DNA from: Silicimonas sp.
Lineage (GTDB): Bacteria; Pseudomonadota; Alphaproteobacteria; Rhodobacterales; Rhodobacteraceae
Assembly: GCA_022819605.1 (NCBI GenBank)
Contig: JAJEGW010000190.1
Location: 1 to 34,367, forward strand
Direction: 5' to 3'
Length of the DNA: 34,367 nt
Shown here piece after piece: positions 8,604 to 16,985 of this stretch (position 1 is its first letter; each line of letters opens with the position of its first letter). The notes beneath the pieces are model-generated. The model saw only the letters and a program-made list of their open reading frames with translations. It was not told the origin of the DNA and ran no database searches. The position numbers were made by a program, and so were the translations under genes.

Positions 8604-8654
8604 ATGGCACGAACGAGGTTAGTTCAATTGCCGTTCTGCGAGGTGAAGCCGTGA
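8604..8654 (+). CDS. 16-codon micro-ORF overlapping the mttB start
   Basis: An ATG one base after the previous stop opens a 16-codon frame, MARTRLVQLPFCEVKP, whose TGA overlaps the GTG start of the MttB homologue (GTGA). The frame fills the whole 48-base gap between the two enzymes. The arrangement suggests translational coupling, with ribosomes ending here and restarting on the GTG. The Shine-Dalgarno of the MttB gene lies inside this ORF. Whether the peptide has any function is unknown. Confidence 0.35.
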   Translation: MARTRLVQLPFCEVKP

Positions 8655-10168
8655 GCCGCCGCTCGGGAGGACGCGCCGCACGCGTTGCCCTCCGTGCGGC
8701 ACCGCTCGCGGAGGATCTCCGACCGGTGCGTCCAGGCATGAAGGGAGGACGCTACGCGCCGCTCTCCGAAAGTGGCGTGAGGCGCATTCACGAGGCGGCT
8801 CTTGACGCCCTGGAAGAGATTGGCCTTGCAGATGCCCCGCCGTCAGGCGTCGAAGCAATGACGGCAGCCGGTGCCCGACACGACGATGACGGACGCCTCC
8901 GGTTTTCGCGGGCGCTGGTTGAGGACATGCTGGCAAAGGCGGCACGCAACATCACGCTGCATGGCCGGGATCCTAAATACGACCTTCATCTTGAGGAAAG
9001 CCGCGTCCATTACGGCACGGCCGGGGCGGCGGTGCATGTCGTGGACCCGTTCACGAAGGAGTATCGGGATCCTTCAACGGCGGACCTCCACGATGCGGCC
9101 CGCCTCGTGGAGCACCTGGACAACATCCACTTTTTCCAGCGCCCGATGGTCTGCCGCGACATCGAGGACAATCTCGAACTGGACCTGAACACGATCTATG
9201 CCTGCGTTGCCGGCACCAGGAAGCACATCGGCACCTCGTTTTCCGAGCCCGGCAATGTTGCTCCCGCCGTCAAGCTGATCCACATGCTGGCCGGCAGCGA
9301 GTCGGAATGGCGTGCCAGGCCCTTCATCTCGAACTCGAACTGCTTTGTCGTTCCGCCGATGAAGTTCGCGGAAGAGAGCTGCATGGTGATGGAAAGCTGC
9401 ATACGCGCCGGAATGCCGGTGCTGCTCCTTTCTGCGGGACAGGCGGGAGCGACGGCACCCGCTCCGATTGCCACGGCAATCGTCCAGGCCGTCGCCGAAT
9501 GTCTTGCGGGCGTGGTATACGTGAACTCGGTTGTGGAGGGGCATCCGGCGGTGTTCGGGACCTGGCCCTTCGTGTCGGATCTTCGCACGGGCGCAATGTC
9601 CGGAGGTTCGGCTGAGCAGGCGTTGCTCACGGCCGGTTGCGCGCAGATGCACCGGTTCTACGGATTGCCCGGCGGCGCGGCCGCCGGCATGGCCGACTCC
9701 AAGCTCCCGGACATCCAGACGGGATGGGAGCAGGGGATCAGCGCCGTGCTGGCTGGGCTGGCGGGACTGAACATGGTCTACGAATCCGCCGGCATGCAGG
9801 CTTCGCTCCTCGGCTTCTGCTTCGAGAGTCTTGTTCTTGACGACGACGTCATTGGACAGGCGCTGCGTTGTGTCCGGGGGATAGAGGTGGACGAGGACAC
9901 GGTTTCGATCGAGACCATGCGCGAGGTCTGCCTTGGCGGACCAGGGCACTACCTGGGCAGTGACCAGACATTGCGCATGATGCAGACGGAATACACCTAT
10001 CCGGTGCTCGGAAACCGCATGAGTCCCAAGGAGTGGGACGAGGCGCAAAAGCCGGAAATCCTGTCCGAGGCCCGCGCAAGAATCGAGAGGATCTTGTCCG
10101 AGGCAAAGATGCAGGTCCCGGCCGAACTGGACCTGAAGGTTCGCGAGGAGTTCAGGATCCACTTTTGA
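8651..10168 (+). CDS. Trimethylamine methyltransferase (MttB) family protein, non-pyrrolysine type
   Basis: The protein has 505 residues from a GTG with GAGG seven bases upstream. Family signatures include GVRRIHEAALDALEEIG near residue 40, VHYGTAGAAVHVVDP, NIHFFQRPMV, FISNSNCFVVPP, LLSAGQAGATAPA and GGPGHYLGSDQT near the end. The frame has no internal TAG, so this is the non-pyrrolysine branch of the MttB superfamily. Characterised members of that branch demethylate quaternary amines such as glycine betaine and pass the methyl to a corrinoid protein. Here no corrinoid protein or reactivase is encoded nearby; the partners are THF-dependent demethylases. The likely role is the first methyl removal from a quaternary amine, feeding the FAD/GcvT enzymes. 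This is inference from context. Confidence 0.9.
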   Translation: MSRRSGGRAARVALRAAPLAEDLRPVRPGMKGGRYAPLSESGVRRIHEAALDALEEIGLADAPPSGVEAMTAAGARHDDDGRLRFSRALVEDMLAKAARNITLHGRDPKYDLHLEESRVHYGTAGAAVHVVDPFTKEYRDPSTADLHDAARLVEHLDNIHFFQRPMVCRDIEDNLELDLNTIYACVAGTRKHIGTSFSEPGNVAPAVKLIHMLAGSESEWRARPFISNSNCFVVPPMKFAEESCMVMESCIRAGMPVLLLSAGQAGATAPAPIATAIVQAVAECLAGVVYVNSVVEGHPAVFGTWPFVSDLRTGAMSGGSAEQALLTAGCAQMHRFYGLPGGAAAGMADSKLPDIQTGWEQGISAVLAGLAGLNMVYESAGMQASLLGFCFESLVLDDDVIGQALRCVRGIEVDEDTVSIETMREVCLGGPGHYLGSDQTLRMMQTEYTYPVLGNRMSPKEWDEAQKPEILSEARARIERILSEAKMQVPAELDLKVREEFRIHF

Positions 10169-10172
10169 AGCG

Positions 10173-10190
10173 CCCGAACAGAAGTTCGGG
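10173..10190. terminator. Hairpin between convergent mttB-like and hydratase genes
   Basis: CCCGAAC at 10173-10179 and GTTCGGG at 10184-10190 form a perfect 7-bp stem with the tetraloop AGAA, four bases after the MttB stop and 23 bases before the convergent gene's stop. There is no T-run on either side. A bidirectional terminator or mRNA 3'-end protector is the most economical reading. Confidence 0.55.
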
Positions 10191-10213
10191 AATGCAGGCT
10201 GAGCCGGTCTTCG

Positions 10214-10990
10214 TCAGGTCGCGGTCGCCGACATGCAGCGCCTTCTGCTTGGGCCTTCGACCCAGTACCTGTCGCCCGTACGGCAGAGCCATGCGGCATC
10301 GCCGAGAAAGAGCGGGGCGGTCGCGCGGTACGAGAATGACTTGAGCGTGCCGAGATGCTCTGCGGCAAGGCAGGCAAGTCGGGTTGCCAGAAGCGGCCCG
10401 TGCACGACCAGCCCGGGATAGCCTTCTTCGCGACAGTAGTTCGCGTCGTAGTGAATGCGGTGGGCATTGAAGGTGATCGCGGAATAGCGAAACAGGGTGA
10501 CTTCCCGAAGCTTGAGGGCGTGGCGCGCGTGGGCCTTGCCGGATTCCAAGGGCGGGTCGCCAGAGAGCGGGCCTGGTTCGCGATAGACGATGTCCTGCAT
10601 TTCGGAGATGACGGGCGCGTGCCGCTGTCGGATTTCATGCTTCAGCGTGACCAGTCCAAGCCTGCCGCTTCGTCCCCGCTTCTCCTTGACTTCGTGCAGG
10701 GTCGTGACTTTTTGGGCGGCGAAGCCGGCCCTGAAGGGCGCGTGAAACGTGAGCCGTCCTCCGGCCCACATGCGAATTGGAAGGCCCAGGTCCGGAATGA
10801 GACCGCCCGTCCTGGCATGGCCGTCCCGTCCGACCTGGGCCTCGTCCACGGGTTCCCAAAAGAAGGCGAAATGCGCGAGCGGGGGCAGGACGTCACCCGA
10901 TTTGACGCGCCGGGGCCTTCCGAGCGAAGCCAGCAGTGCCTGGGCACGGGCTGGATCTATCGCGTCTGTGATGGTCACGGCCTCAGACAT
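10214..10990 (-). CDS. HTD2/MaoC-like acyl-CoA hydratase (mesaconyl-C4-CoA hydratase-like)
   Basis: Translation from the ATG at 10988-10990 gives 258 residues; the open frame continues upstream but that part is antisense to smc. The N-terminal half matches FAS1-like dehydratase domains: LLASLGRPRRVKSGDVLPPLAHFAFFWEP, then GRLTFHAPFRAG. The C-terminal half has the hot-dog hydratase motif RYSAITFNAHRIHYDANYCREEGYPGLVVHGPL, with the Asn/His pair of MaoC-type enzymes. Relatives include mesaconyl-C4-CoA and itaconyl-CoA hydratases, and fungal-type 3-hydroxyacyl-thioester dehydratase HTD2. The C-terminus is somewhat short and ends RRRCMSATAT, unlike the usual ending, so a late truncation is possible. 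It converges on the amine operon and is probably not part of it. Confidence 0.8.
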   Translation of the reverse strand: MSEAVTITDAIDPARAQALLASLGRPRRVKSGDVLPPLAHFAFFWEPVDEAQVGRDGHARTGGLIPDLGLPIRMWAGGRLTFHAPFRAGFAAQKVTTLHEVKEKRGRSGRLGLVTLKHEIRQRHAPVISEMQDIVYREPGPLSGDPPLESGKAHARHALKLREVTLFRYSAITFNAHRIHYDANYCREEGYPGLVVHGPLLATRLACLAAEHLGTLKSFSYRATAPLFLGDAAWLCRTGDRYWVEGPSRRRCMSATAT

Positions 10991-11135
10991 TGACGCGGCA
11001 TTGCACAAAATGCTGGAATCTGCAATATATTGTAGATAACTGCAGGTCGTTACGCTTTCCTTGGTGTTCGTCGTTGACTTTCTGACTTCTTCGCCGGACA
11101 TTTTGCGAACCAGAATCAATTGCGAGGCAACATCC

Positions 11136-14100
11136 GTGCGTTTCAAGCGCCTTCGCCTTAACGGGTTCAAGAGTTTCGTAGATCCGACCGACTTGATCAT
11201 AGCGGACGGTTTGACGGGCATTGTTGGCCCGAACGGCTGCGGCAAGTCTAACCTTCTGGAGGCGCTTCGCTGGGTCATGGGCGAAAACCGGCCAACGGCG
11301 ATGCGAGGCGGCGGCATGGATGACGTCATTTTCGGCGGAGCCTCGACGCGCCCCGCTCGCAACTCGGCCGACGTGACCCTGCTGCTCGACAACAGCGAAC
11401 GCTCTGCGCCCGCCGATTTCAACAAGACAGACACGCTGGAAGTCGTGCGGCGGATCACCCGCGAGGCGGGTTCGGCATTCAGGGTGAACGCGAAGGACGT
11501 TCGCGCACGTGACATTCAGATGCTGTTCGCCGATGCCTCTACCGGGGCGCATTCCCCTGCGCTTGTGCGTCAGGGCCAGATCGCGGAACTGGTCAATGCC
11601 AAACCCAAGGCTCGAAGACGCATTCTTGAAGAGGCTGCCGGAATCTCCGGCCTCTATCAGCGTCGGCACGAGGCCGAACTGAAACTCGCCGGCGCGGAAA
11701 CGAATCTTGCCCGCGTCAATGACGTGATCGAGCAGCTCGCTTCACAGCTCGCCGCACTTGCCCGCCAAGCCCGGCAGGCGAAGCGTTACCGCGAAGTGAG
11801 CGAACAGCTGCGGCAGGCCGAAGGCCTTCTCCTCTACCTGCGATGGAAGGAGGCGGACAAGGCGCGGACAGCGGCAGAGGCTGCCCTCGCGGAAGCCTCG
11901 CGCATAGCGTCCGAGGCAGAACGCCTCGCACGTGCTTCCGCAGACTTGCGTGCGGGTGCGGAGTCATCGCTGCCGCCGCTCCGGGGAGAGGCAGCTTCCG
12001 CAGCTGCTGCATTGGCTCGATTGCAGCATCGTGCCGACAGCCTTGACGAACAGGAGCAGCGCGCAGCGGAGGCCGTGGAGACGCTTGGTGCACGCATCGC
12101 GCAGCTTGCGCGGGACGCGGACAGGGAAGCCGGACTTGACCAGGATGCAGTCGAGACCCTTCGTGCGCTGAACGAAGAAGAAGTCGAACTCGTCGCTGCC
12201 GGCAAGGGGCATGCAGACGCGGTCGAAGCCGCAGGCGCGGAAGCGCAGGATGCAGCGCGCGTGCTTCAGGATCTCGAAACCGAAAGTTCGCAATTGACCG
12301 AGGATGTCGCCCGACTCGTTGCCCGACACCAGTCGGCGGAGCGGCTTGCGCAAGATGCTCGGACGTCGCTCGAACGCAATGAGGCCGCCGAGGCGCAATC
12401 AAGGTCCGATGGAGAGGCCGCGCGCAAGGAGCTTGCCGAAGCCGAGGCTGCACGCGTAGCAGCCGAGGCGGTGCGGGACGCCGCCCAAAGGGAGGCCGCT
12501 GCCGCGGAGAAGGCGTTGTTCGATGCCGACGACGCACGCGATGCCGCGCAAGGCAAGGAAGCGGAGGCCCGCGCAGCCCGCTCTGCAACGGAAGGTGAAG
12601 TCAAGGCACTTCAGTCCGAAGTGGCAGCATTGGCAGGTCTCGTGGACGACGGCCAGGCCAAGGGGTCGGAGGTCGTGGACCAGTTGTCCGTGGCGCCTGG
12701 CTACGAGAAGGCAATCGGGGCCGCGTTCACCGATGACCTGCGGGCACCGGAGGTCAAGGGCGACGCCCATTCCGGATGGGTGGTTCTGCCAGACTACGAG
12801 ACCTCGCATGCCCTGCCGGCAGCGGTCGAGCCGCTGACGGATCATGTAAACGTTCCCCCGGTGCTTGCGCGACGTCTCAGCCAGATCGGCCTGGTCAAGC
12901 CTGAGGATGCGATGCGCCTGCAGGCAGACCTGAAGCCCGGACAGCGCCTGGTCAGCAAGGATGGCGGACTCTGGAGATGGGATGGATTCCGAGCCGGTGC
13001 AGGAGAGGTCCTTTCGGCGGCAGCACTCAAAATGGAGCAGTTGAACCGCCTGAAGCGTCTCGAAGGTGAACTTGAATCCGCAGCTACGCGATCGGAGACG
13101 GCATGCCGGACGTACGAAGAGTTGCGGTCAGAGCTGGATGCACTTGTTGCGCGCGCCGACGAGGCCCGCAAAGCACGTCTTGCCGCGGACCGCGCCTTGA
13201 CGGAAGCCAGCCGGGCGGCGTCCCAATTCGAGGCGAGCAGGGAAATTGCGGAGTCGAAATGCGAAGCCGCCGAGCTTGCAGTCCGTCGCCACAGCGACGA
13301 AGCCGCTGCGGCGCGCGAACGCCTTGCGCAATCCGAGAAGGCGCTCGTGGATCTCGGCGACCTCGACAAGCTGCGCACAGAGGCCGAGGAAAAGAAGGGC
13401 GGCGTCGAAGAAGCGCGAAAAAACCTTGTCGCATTCCGTTCGGCGCTTGAGGAATTGAAGCGTCAGGGCGAGGCGCGTGAGCGCCGCCTTGCAGAGATCG
13501 AGGAATTGCGCGGCACTTGGAAGGCCCGTCTCGAGAATGCAAGGGCCCGCGTCAGTGAACTGGCGGATCGCCGGGCAACCTCGGAGGCCGAACTTGAAGA
13601 GGCGAGGGGCGCTCCTGATCGCATCGCCGCGGAGCGCAATGCACTTTCGGATGAACTCTCCTCCGCAGAGGAGAGCCGCCGTGCAACCGCGGATGCATTG
13701 GCCGAGGCCGAGACGGCTGAACGCAAGGCCAAGGATGCTGAGCGTGAGGCTGAACGCAAAGCGTCGGAGGCGCGTGAGCGACGTGCGGCGTCGGACGCGC
13801 GGATGGAGGCAGCGCGCGAAGCTCTCGCCGTGGCGGAAGAACGAATCGTGGAGGAGCAGCAGACGACACCGGAGGCGCTCCTGGAGTCCCTTGATGCCGA
13901 TCCTGAGAAAATGCAGGCCGCCGACAGGATCGAAACGGAAGTGATCCGCCTTCGCCGAACCAGGGATGCCCTTGGCGCGGTGAATCTCCGGGCGGAGGAA
14001 GATGCCCGTGAAGTGGAAGAGGAGCACGGGAACCTGTTGGCCGAAAAGACCGATCTCGAAGAGGCGATCCGGAAGCTCCGCAGCGGGATCGGCAGTCTCA

Positions 14101-14591
14101 ACAAGGAAGGCCGTGAGCGTCTGCTTGCAGCGTTCGAGCAGGTGAATTCGAACTTTGCGGCGCTGTTCAAGCACTTGTTTGGCGGAGGCAAGGCCAGACT
14201 CGCGATGGTTGAATCGGACGATCCTCTGGATGCCGGCCTTGAGATCCTTTGCCAGCCGCCCGGCAAGAAGCTCTCGACGCTGTCGCTTCTTTCAGGCGGC
14301 GAGCAGACACTGACCGCGATCGCACTGATATTTGCCGTGTTCCTTGTCAATCCCGCGCCGATCTGCGTGCTGGACGAGGTCGATGCGCCCCTTGACGATG
14401 CAAACGTCATGCGTTTCTGCGACCTGCTGGACGAAATGTGCCGTCGAACCGATACACGTTTCCTGATCATCACCCACCACGCGGTGACAATGTCCAGGAT
14501 GGACCGGCTCTTTGGCGTGACCATGGGCGAGCAGGGCGTGAGCCAGCTCGTGTCGGTCGATCTGAAAGTGGCCGAATCACTGGTGGCCTGA
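11136..14591 (+). CDS. smc: Chromosome segregation protein SMC
   Basis: The GTG start at 11136 is chosen because GAGG lies eight bases upstream and the protein then begins VRFKRLRLNGFKSF, the canonical SMC N-terminus; a frame beginning 75 bases upstream would add a non-family tail. The product has 1151 residues. Walker A (GPNGCGKSN) is at 31-39. Long Ala/Glu/Arg-rich coiled coils flank a hinge around residues 500-640. The C-terminal head has LSGGEQTLTAIAL and Walker B PICVLDEVDAPLDD. SMC forms an ATP-dependent homodimer with ScpA and ScpB and compacts and resolves the origin region. scpAB are not in this window. The coiled coils are unusually rich in Ala-Glu repeats, normal for high-GC alphaproteobacteria. 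Confidence 0.97.
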   Translation: MRFKRLRLNGFKSFVDPTDLIIADGLTGIVGPNGCGKSNLLEALRWVMGENRPTAMRGGGMDDVIFGGASTRPARNSADVTLLLDNSERSAPADFNKTDTLEVVRRITREAGSAFRVNAKDVRARDIQMLFADASTGAHSPALVRQGQIAELVNAKPKARRRILEEAAGISGLYQRRHEAELKLAGAETNLARVNDVIEQLASQLAALARQARQAKRYREVSEQLRQAEGLLLYLRWKEADKARTAAEAALAEASRIASEAERLARASADLRAGAESSLPPLRGEAASAAAALARLQHRADSLDEQEQRAAEAVETLGARIAQLARDADREAGLDQDAVETLRALNEEEVELVAAGKGHADAVEAAGAEAQDAARVLQDLETESSQLTEDVARLVARHQSAERLAQDARTSLERNEAAEAQSRSDGEAARKELAEAEAARVAAEAVRDAAQREAAAAEKALFDADDARDAAQGKEAEARAARSATEGEVKALQSEVAALAGLVDDGQAKGSEVVDQLSVAPGYEKAIGAAFTDDLRAPEVKGDAHSGWVVLPDYETSHALPAAVEPLTDHVNVPPVLARRLSQIGLVKPEDAMRLQADLKPGQRLVSKDGGLWRWDGFRAGAGEVLSAAALKMEQLNRLKRLEGELESAATRSETACRTYEELRSELDALVARADEARKARLAADRALTEASRAASQFEASREIAESKCEAAELAVRRHSDEAAAARERLAQSEKALVDLGDLDKLRTEAEEKKGGVEEARKNLVAFRSALEELKRQGEARERRLAEIEELRGTWKARLENARARVSELADRRATSEAELEEARGAPDRIAAERNALSDELSSAEESRRATADALAEAETAERKAKDAEREAERKASEARERRAASDARMEAAREALAVAEERIVEEQQTTPEALLESLDADPEKMQAADRIETEVIRLRRTRDALGAVNLRAEEDAREVEEEHGNLLAEKTDLEEAIRKLRSGIGSLNKEGRERLLAAFEQVNSNFAALFKHLFGGGKARLAMVESDDPLDAGLEILCQPPGKKLSTLSLLSGGEQTLTAIALIFAVFLVNPAPICVLDEVDAPLDDANVMRFCDLLDEMCRRTDTRFLIITHHAVTMSRMDRLFGVTMGEQGVSQLVSVDLKVAESLVA

Positions 14592-14687
14592 GCGGCAGGC
14601 GCATGTGCTGCCCACGCTGCCTTAGCCTGCGCGTCACTGTTTCCGGGGCGACGCAGGACTGCCTGATTGCGGATCGGCAGGACTGGC

Positions 14688-15245
14688 CTATGCGGCCTTC
14701 CACTTGATGGAACACCCGGTCGAGCGAATCTGATCTCGCGGTCCCATGCCGGTCGAGGCCACTTCCCGCATCGCTTCGAACAGGTCGCGCCTGAGATCCT
14801 GCGGCCCGGGGCGGCTTCCTGAGGCGTCAAGCCTTCCCCTGTACTGAAGTTCCAGGTCGGCATTGAAGCCGAAAAAGTCCGGGGTGCAGACAGCGCCGTA
14901 GGCGTGCGCGATCGCCTGGTCCTCGTCGTGAAGGTAAGGGAACGAGAAGCCGCGTTCTTCGGCCAGCCGCTTCATGTTGTCGAAACTGTCTGCCGGATAC
15001 GTCTTCGCGTCGTTCGAGCAAATTGCCGCCACGCCGACGCCGAGCGACTTCAGGTCACGCGCGTCCCTGATCATGCGGTCAAGGACCGCAAGAACGTAGG
15101 GGCAATGGTTGCAAATGAACATGACGAGCGTGCCCTTGGGGCCCGCAATGTCGGAAAGAGCCAGAACCCGTCCATCGGTGGTTGGCAGCGAGAATGCCGG
15201 CGCTTTCCAGCCAAAGTCGCAAACCGGTGGTGATGCAGCCGCCAT
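14688..15245 (-). CDS. Thioredoxin-family (AhpC/TSA-like) protein
   Basis: The protein has 185 residues and starts at the ATG at 15243-15245. A thioredoxin fold is clear: a beta strand LVMFICNHCPYV carries a CxxC-type site, Cys45 and Cys48, followed by DLKSLGVGVAAICSNDA and FPYLHDEDQAIAHAYGAVCTPDFFGFN with the cis-Pro loop. This subgroup is a widespread cytosolic redoxin related to AhpC/TSA; no signal peptide is present. It probably acts as a thiol oxidoreductase or peroxidase, with the substrate unknown. It lies three bases downstream of rpe on the same strand, so the two are likely cotranscribed, though no functional link is evident. Confidence 0.88.
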   Translation of the reverse strand: MAAASPPVCDFGWKAPAFSLPTTDGRVLALSDIAGPKGTLVMFICNHCPYVLAVLDRMIRDARDLKSLGVGVAAICSNDAKTYPADSFDNMKRLAEERGFSFPYLHDEDQAIAHAYGAVCTPDFFGFNADLELQYRGRLDASGSRPGPQDLRRDLFEAMREVASTGMGPRDQIRSTGCSIKWKAA

Positions 15246-15248
15246 GGA

Positions 15249-15944
15249 TCAATCTCCTTTTGCATTGTCCGCCGCTTCACGAAGAGCGCGGATGTTTTCG
15301 CCATATGCCCTTGGCTTCGCAGCCGTTGTGCCGTTGAACACGGAAGTGCCGGCCACAAGCACGTCCGCTCCAGCATCGGCCACGAGGCTTGCGGTGCGCA
15401 GATCGACCCCTCCGTCGACCTCGACATGGATGTTGCGGTCGCCGATCATGGCACGCAGCTGCCTGATCTGGTCCACTTGGGATTCGATGAATGCCTGGCC
15501 ACCGAAACCGGGATTGACGGTCATCACGCAAACCAGGTCGCAGAGGTCAAGCAGAGGTGCCGCCGCCTCCACGGGCGTTCCAGGATTGAGTGCGAGGCCT
15601 GATTTCATTCCGGAACTGCGGATTGCCTGCAGCGTGCGGTGCGTGTGCGGCCCGGCCTCGACATGCGCCGTCAATATATCCGCGCCTGCTTGCGCGAACG
15701 CGTCGATATAGGGATCAACCGGTGCGATCATGAGGTGCACGTCCATGACAGTGCGGACATGCTTGCGGATTGCCTTCACCGTCTGCGGACCGAAGCTGAT
15801 GTTCGGCACGAAATGTCCGTCCATTACGTCCACGTGAATCCAGTCGGCGCCCTCGGCCTCGACCGCATCAATCTCGCGTCCGAAATCGGCAAAGTCTGCC
15901 GCAAGGATTGACGGGGCGATCTTTATAGAGCGGTCGAAGTCCAT
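15249..15944 (-). CDS. rpe: Ribulose-phosphate 3-epimerase
   Basis: The enzyme interconverts ribulose 5-phosphate and xylulose 5-phosphate in the pentose phosphate and Calvin pathways. The start at 15942-15944 gives 231 residues, the usual length, and the family N-terminus IKIAPSILAADF; a longer frame from 16013 adds an atypical tail. TIM-barrel motifs are present: IHVDVMDGHFVPN with the metal-binding His and Asp, MDVHLMI, MTVNPGFGGQ and the late VDGGV. All residues expected of a working epimerase are visible. The Shine-Dalgarno sequence is weak at this start. It precedes the thioredoxin-like gene by three bases. Confidence 0.95.
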   Translation of the reverse strand: MDFDRSIKIAPSILAADFADFGREIDAVEAEGADWIHVDVMDGHFVPNISFGPQTVKAIRKHVRTVMDVHLMIAPVDPYIDAFAQAGADILTAHVEAGPHTHRTLQAIRSSGMKSGLALNPGTPVEAAAPLLDLCDLVCVMTVNPGFGGQAFIESQVDQIRQLRAMIGDRNIHVEVDGGVDLRTASLVADAGADVLVAGTSVFNGTTAAKPRAYGENIRALREAADNAKGD

Positions 15945-16359
15945 GACCGGGTTATCCGGGAATTCCAGTCCCGGTGGAAGTGCAAAATGGAGGACCACGC
16001 GAAGCGCTGCCATGCGCTTTGGTCAGCGCCACTGCACGCCCATTGCGCCGTCACGTCCCGCTGAATCGGGATCACTATCATTTCAAGGGCGTCTGGAGCA
16101 TCGATGCCCGATTGCTTTGTCGTGGAACAACCGCATGTCGGGCCGTGGCACGCGCCTTCAGAGTGTATGCAGACTCTTGCCTCAGGCAGGCGAATTGGGG
16201 TCATTTTGAACAGGAGCGGCCGTTGCATTGGACTTGGCCTGGGCGGCGGGCTCAGCATGCTGCCGTGAAGTCGCATCGGCGCTTGGGTGGTCGGATCCGG
16301 AACTCGGCAGCTTCGGGTTGGCGTGCAGGGCCGGCGCTCATGTGGGCGGCATCAAGGCA
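15945..16359. other. Stretch without a recognisable gene
   Basis: About 400 bases lie between the rpe start and the 3' end of the phzF remnant. Frames here on both strands have no domain or start signal I trust. The stretch next to 15944 should contain the rpe promoter. The right part borders the decayed mobile-element region and could be residual DNA. Confidence 0.45.
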
Positions 16360-16941
16360 TCAGTCGGGCAGGAAAATCGTTGCTTCCATGAACGTCTTGG
16401 CGGCTCCACGGAGAAAAACTCGATCCTTGACCAATTCGTAATCCAGCCAGCCGCCACGAGGCGATGCCTGAAAGGCCCATCCACGAGAGGCGCCCAAGAT
16501 GCCCGACCAGTTTGGAGCGAGCGTCGCGTGAGTCGATCCTGTCACTGGATCCTCGGAGATGCCGGCACCGGGGGCAAAGTACCGTGACACGAACGCAGCG
16601 CCGGACGTGCCGTCACCGACGCCGATCACGGCAAGCCCGGTCTTGCCCAGCCGGCGTATCCGCATCAGGTCAGGCTCGAATCGACGGACGGCTGCTTCGC
16701 TGCCGAGATTTGCAAAGATGTTGTCGAAGTTGCGGAAGACATCAATCGGAGGTTCCGCAAAGACCCCGTCCAGCTCTCTTGGCGTGGTCTTCAGCGGTTC
16801 CGGAGGCAAGGCCGGAACATCGATGCAGCAGGTGTCACCTTCCTTTGCGGCCCGCAGATCGCCCATCCGTGTGTGGAAGGTCATATTTCCGCGCACCCCA
16901 TACTCAGCAGCCAAGACATGTGCGGTTGCCAGGGTTGCGTG
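16360..16941 (-). pseudogene. PhzF-family isomerase, N-terminal part lost
   Basis: The minus-strand frame shows the second two-thirds of a PhzF/diaminopimelate-epimerase-like protein. It begins near HATLATAHVLAAEYG, which in intact members follows a Cys-Gly (CGHATLA), and continues to the conserved AAFVSRYFAPGAGISEDPVTGSTHATLAP block and the C-terminus. Homology stops at about 16941, exactly where an IS200/IS605-type element begins. The first roughly 65-80 residues, including the usual N-terminal catalytic Glu, are missing and do not reappear on the far side of the insertion. An internal ATG could start a 184-residue fragment, but it would lack half of one domain. PhzF relatives catalyse proton shifts on small-molecule substrates; this copy should be inactive. 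Confidence 0.8.
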
Positions 16942-16985
16942 AACACTCCGTCGCCTGAAGGCGGCGGCTTCTCGGCCAAGCTACG
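16939..16985 (-). ncRNA. Putative 3' end of the TnpB guide (omega/re) RNA scaffold
   Basis: On the minus strand, just after the tnpB stop, lies a hairpin at 16948-16967: a 4-bp CGCC/GGCG stem with a TTCA loop, one A:C mismatch, then a 3-bp CCG/CGG stem. GAGTGTTCAC follows, and then phzF sequence. In known TnpB systems the guide RNA covers the 3' end of tnpB and the element's right end, and the bases just outside serve as guide. The scaffold end is seen; transcription is inferred, and only the 3' portion is marked. Confidence 0.4.

Noticed and set aside
8651..10168. Possible pyrrolysine-containing MttB
   Set aside because: There is no in-frame TAG; the frame is continuous to its end.
11023..11032. 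CAATATATTG palindrome upstream of smc as a regulator site
   Set aside because: Ten bases of AT-rich palindrome are weak evidence, and it may simply be part of the divergent promoters.
10991..11515. N-terminal extension of the hydratase frame into 433 codons
   Set aside because: The extra 175 codons are antisense to smc and show no hydratase sequence. The family N-terminus begins at the ATG at 10990.
11716..14863. Several long minus-strand frames across smc
   Set aside because: Their Ser/Arg/Ala-rich composition is what the reverse strand of Ala/Glu-rich coiled coils gives, and no domain is seen.
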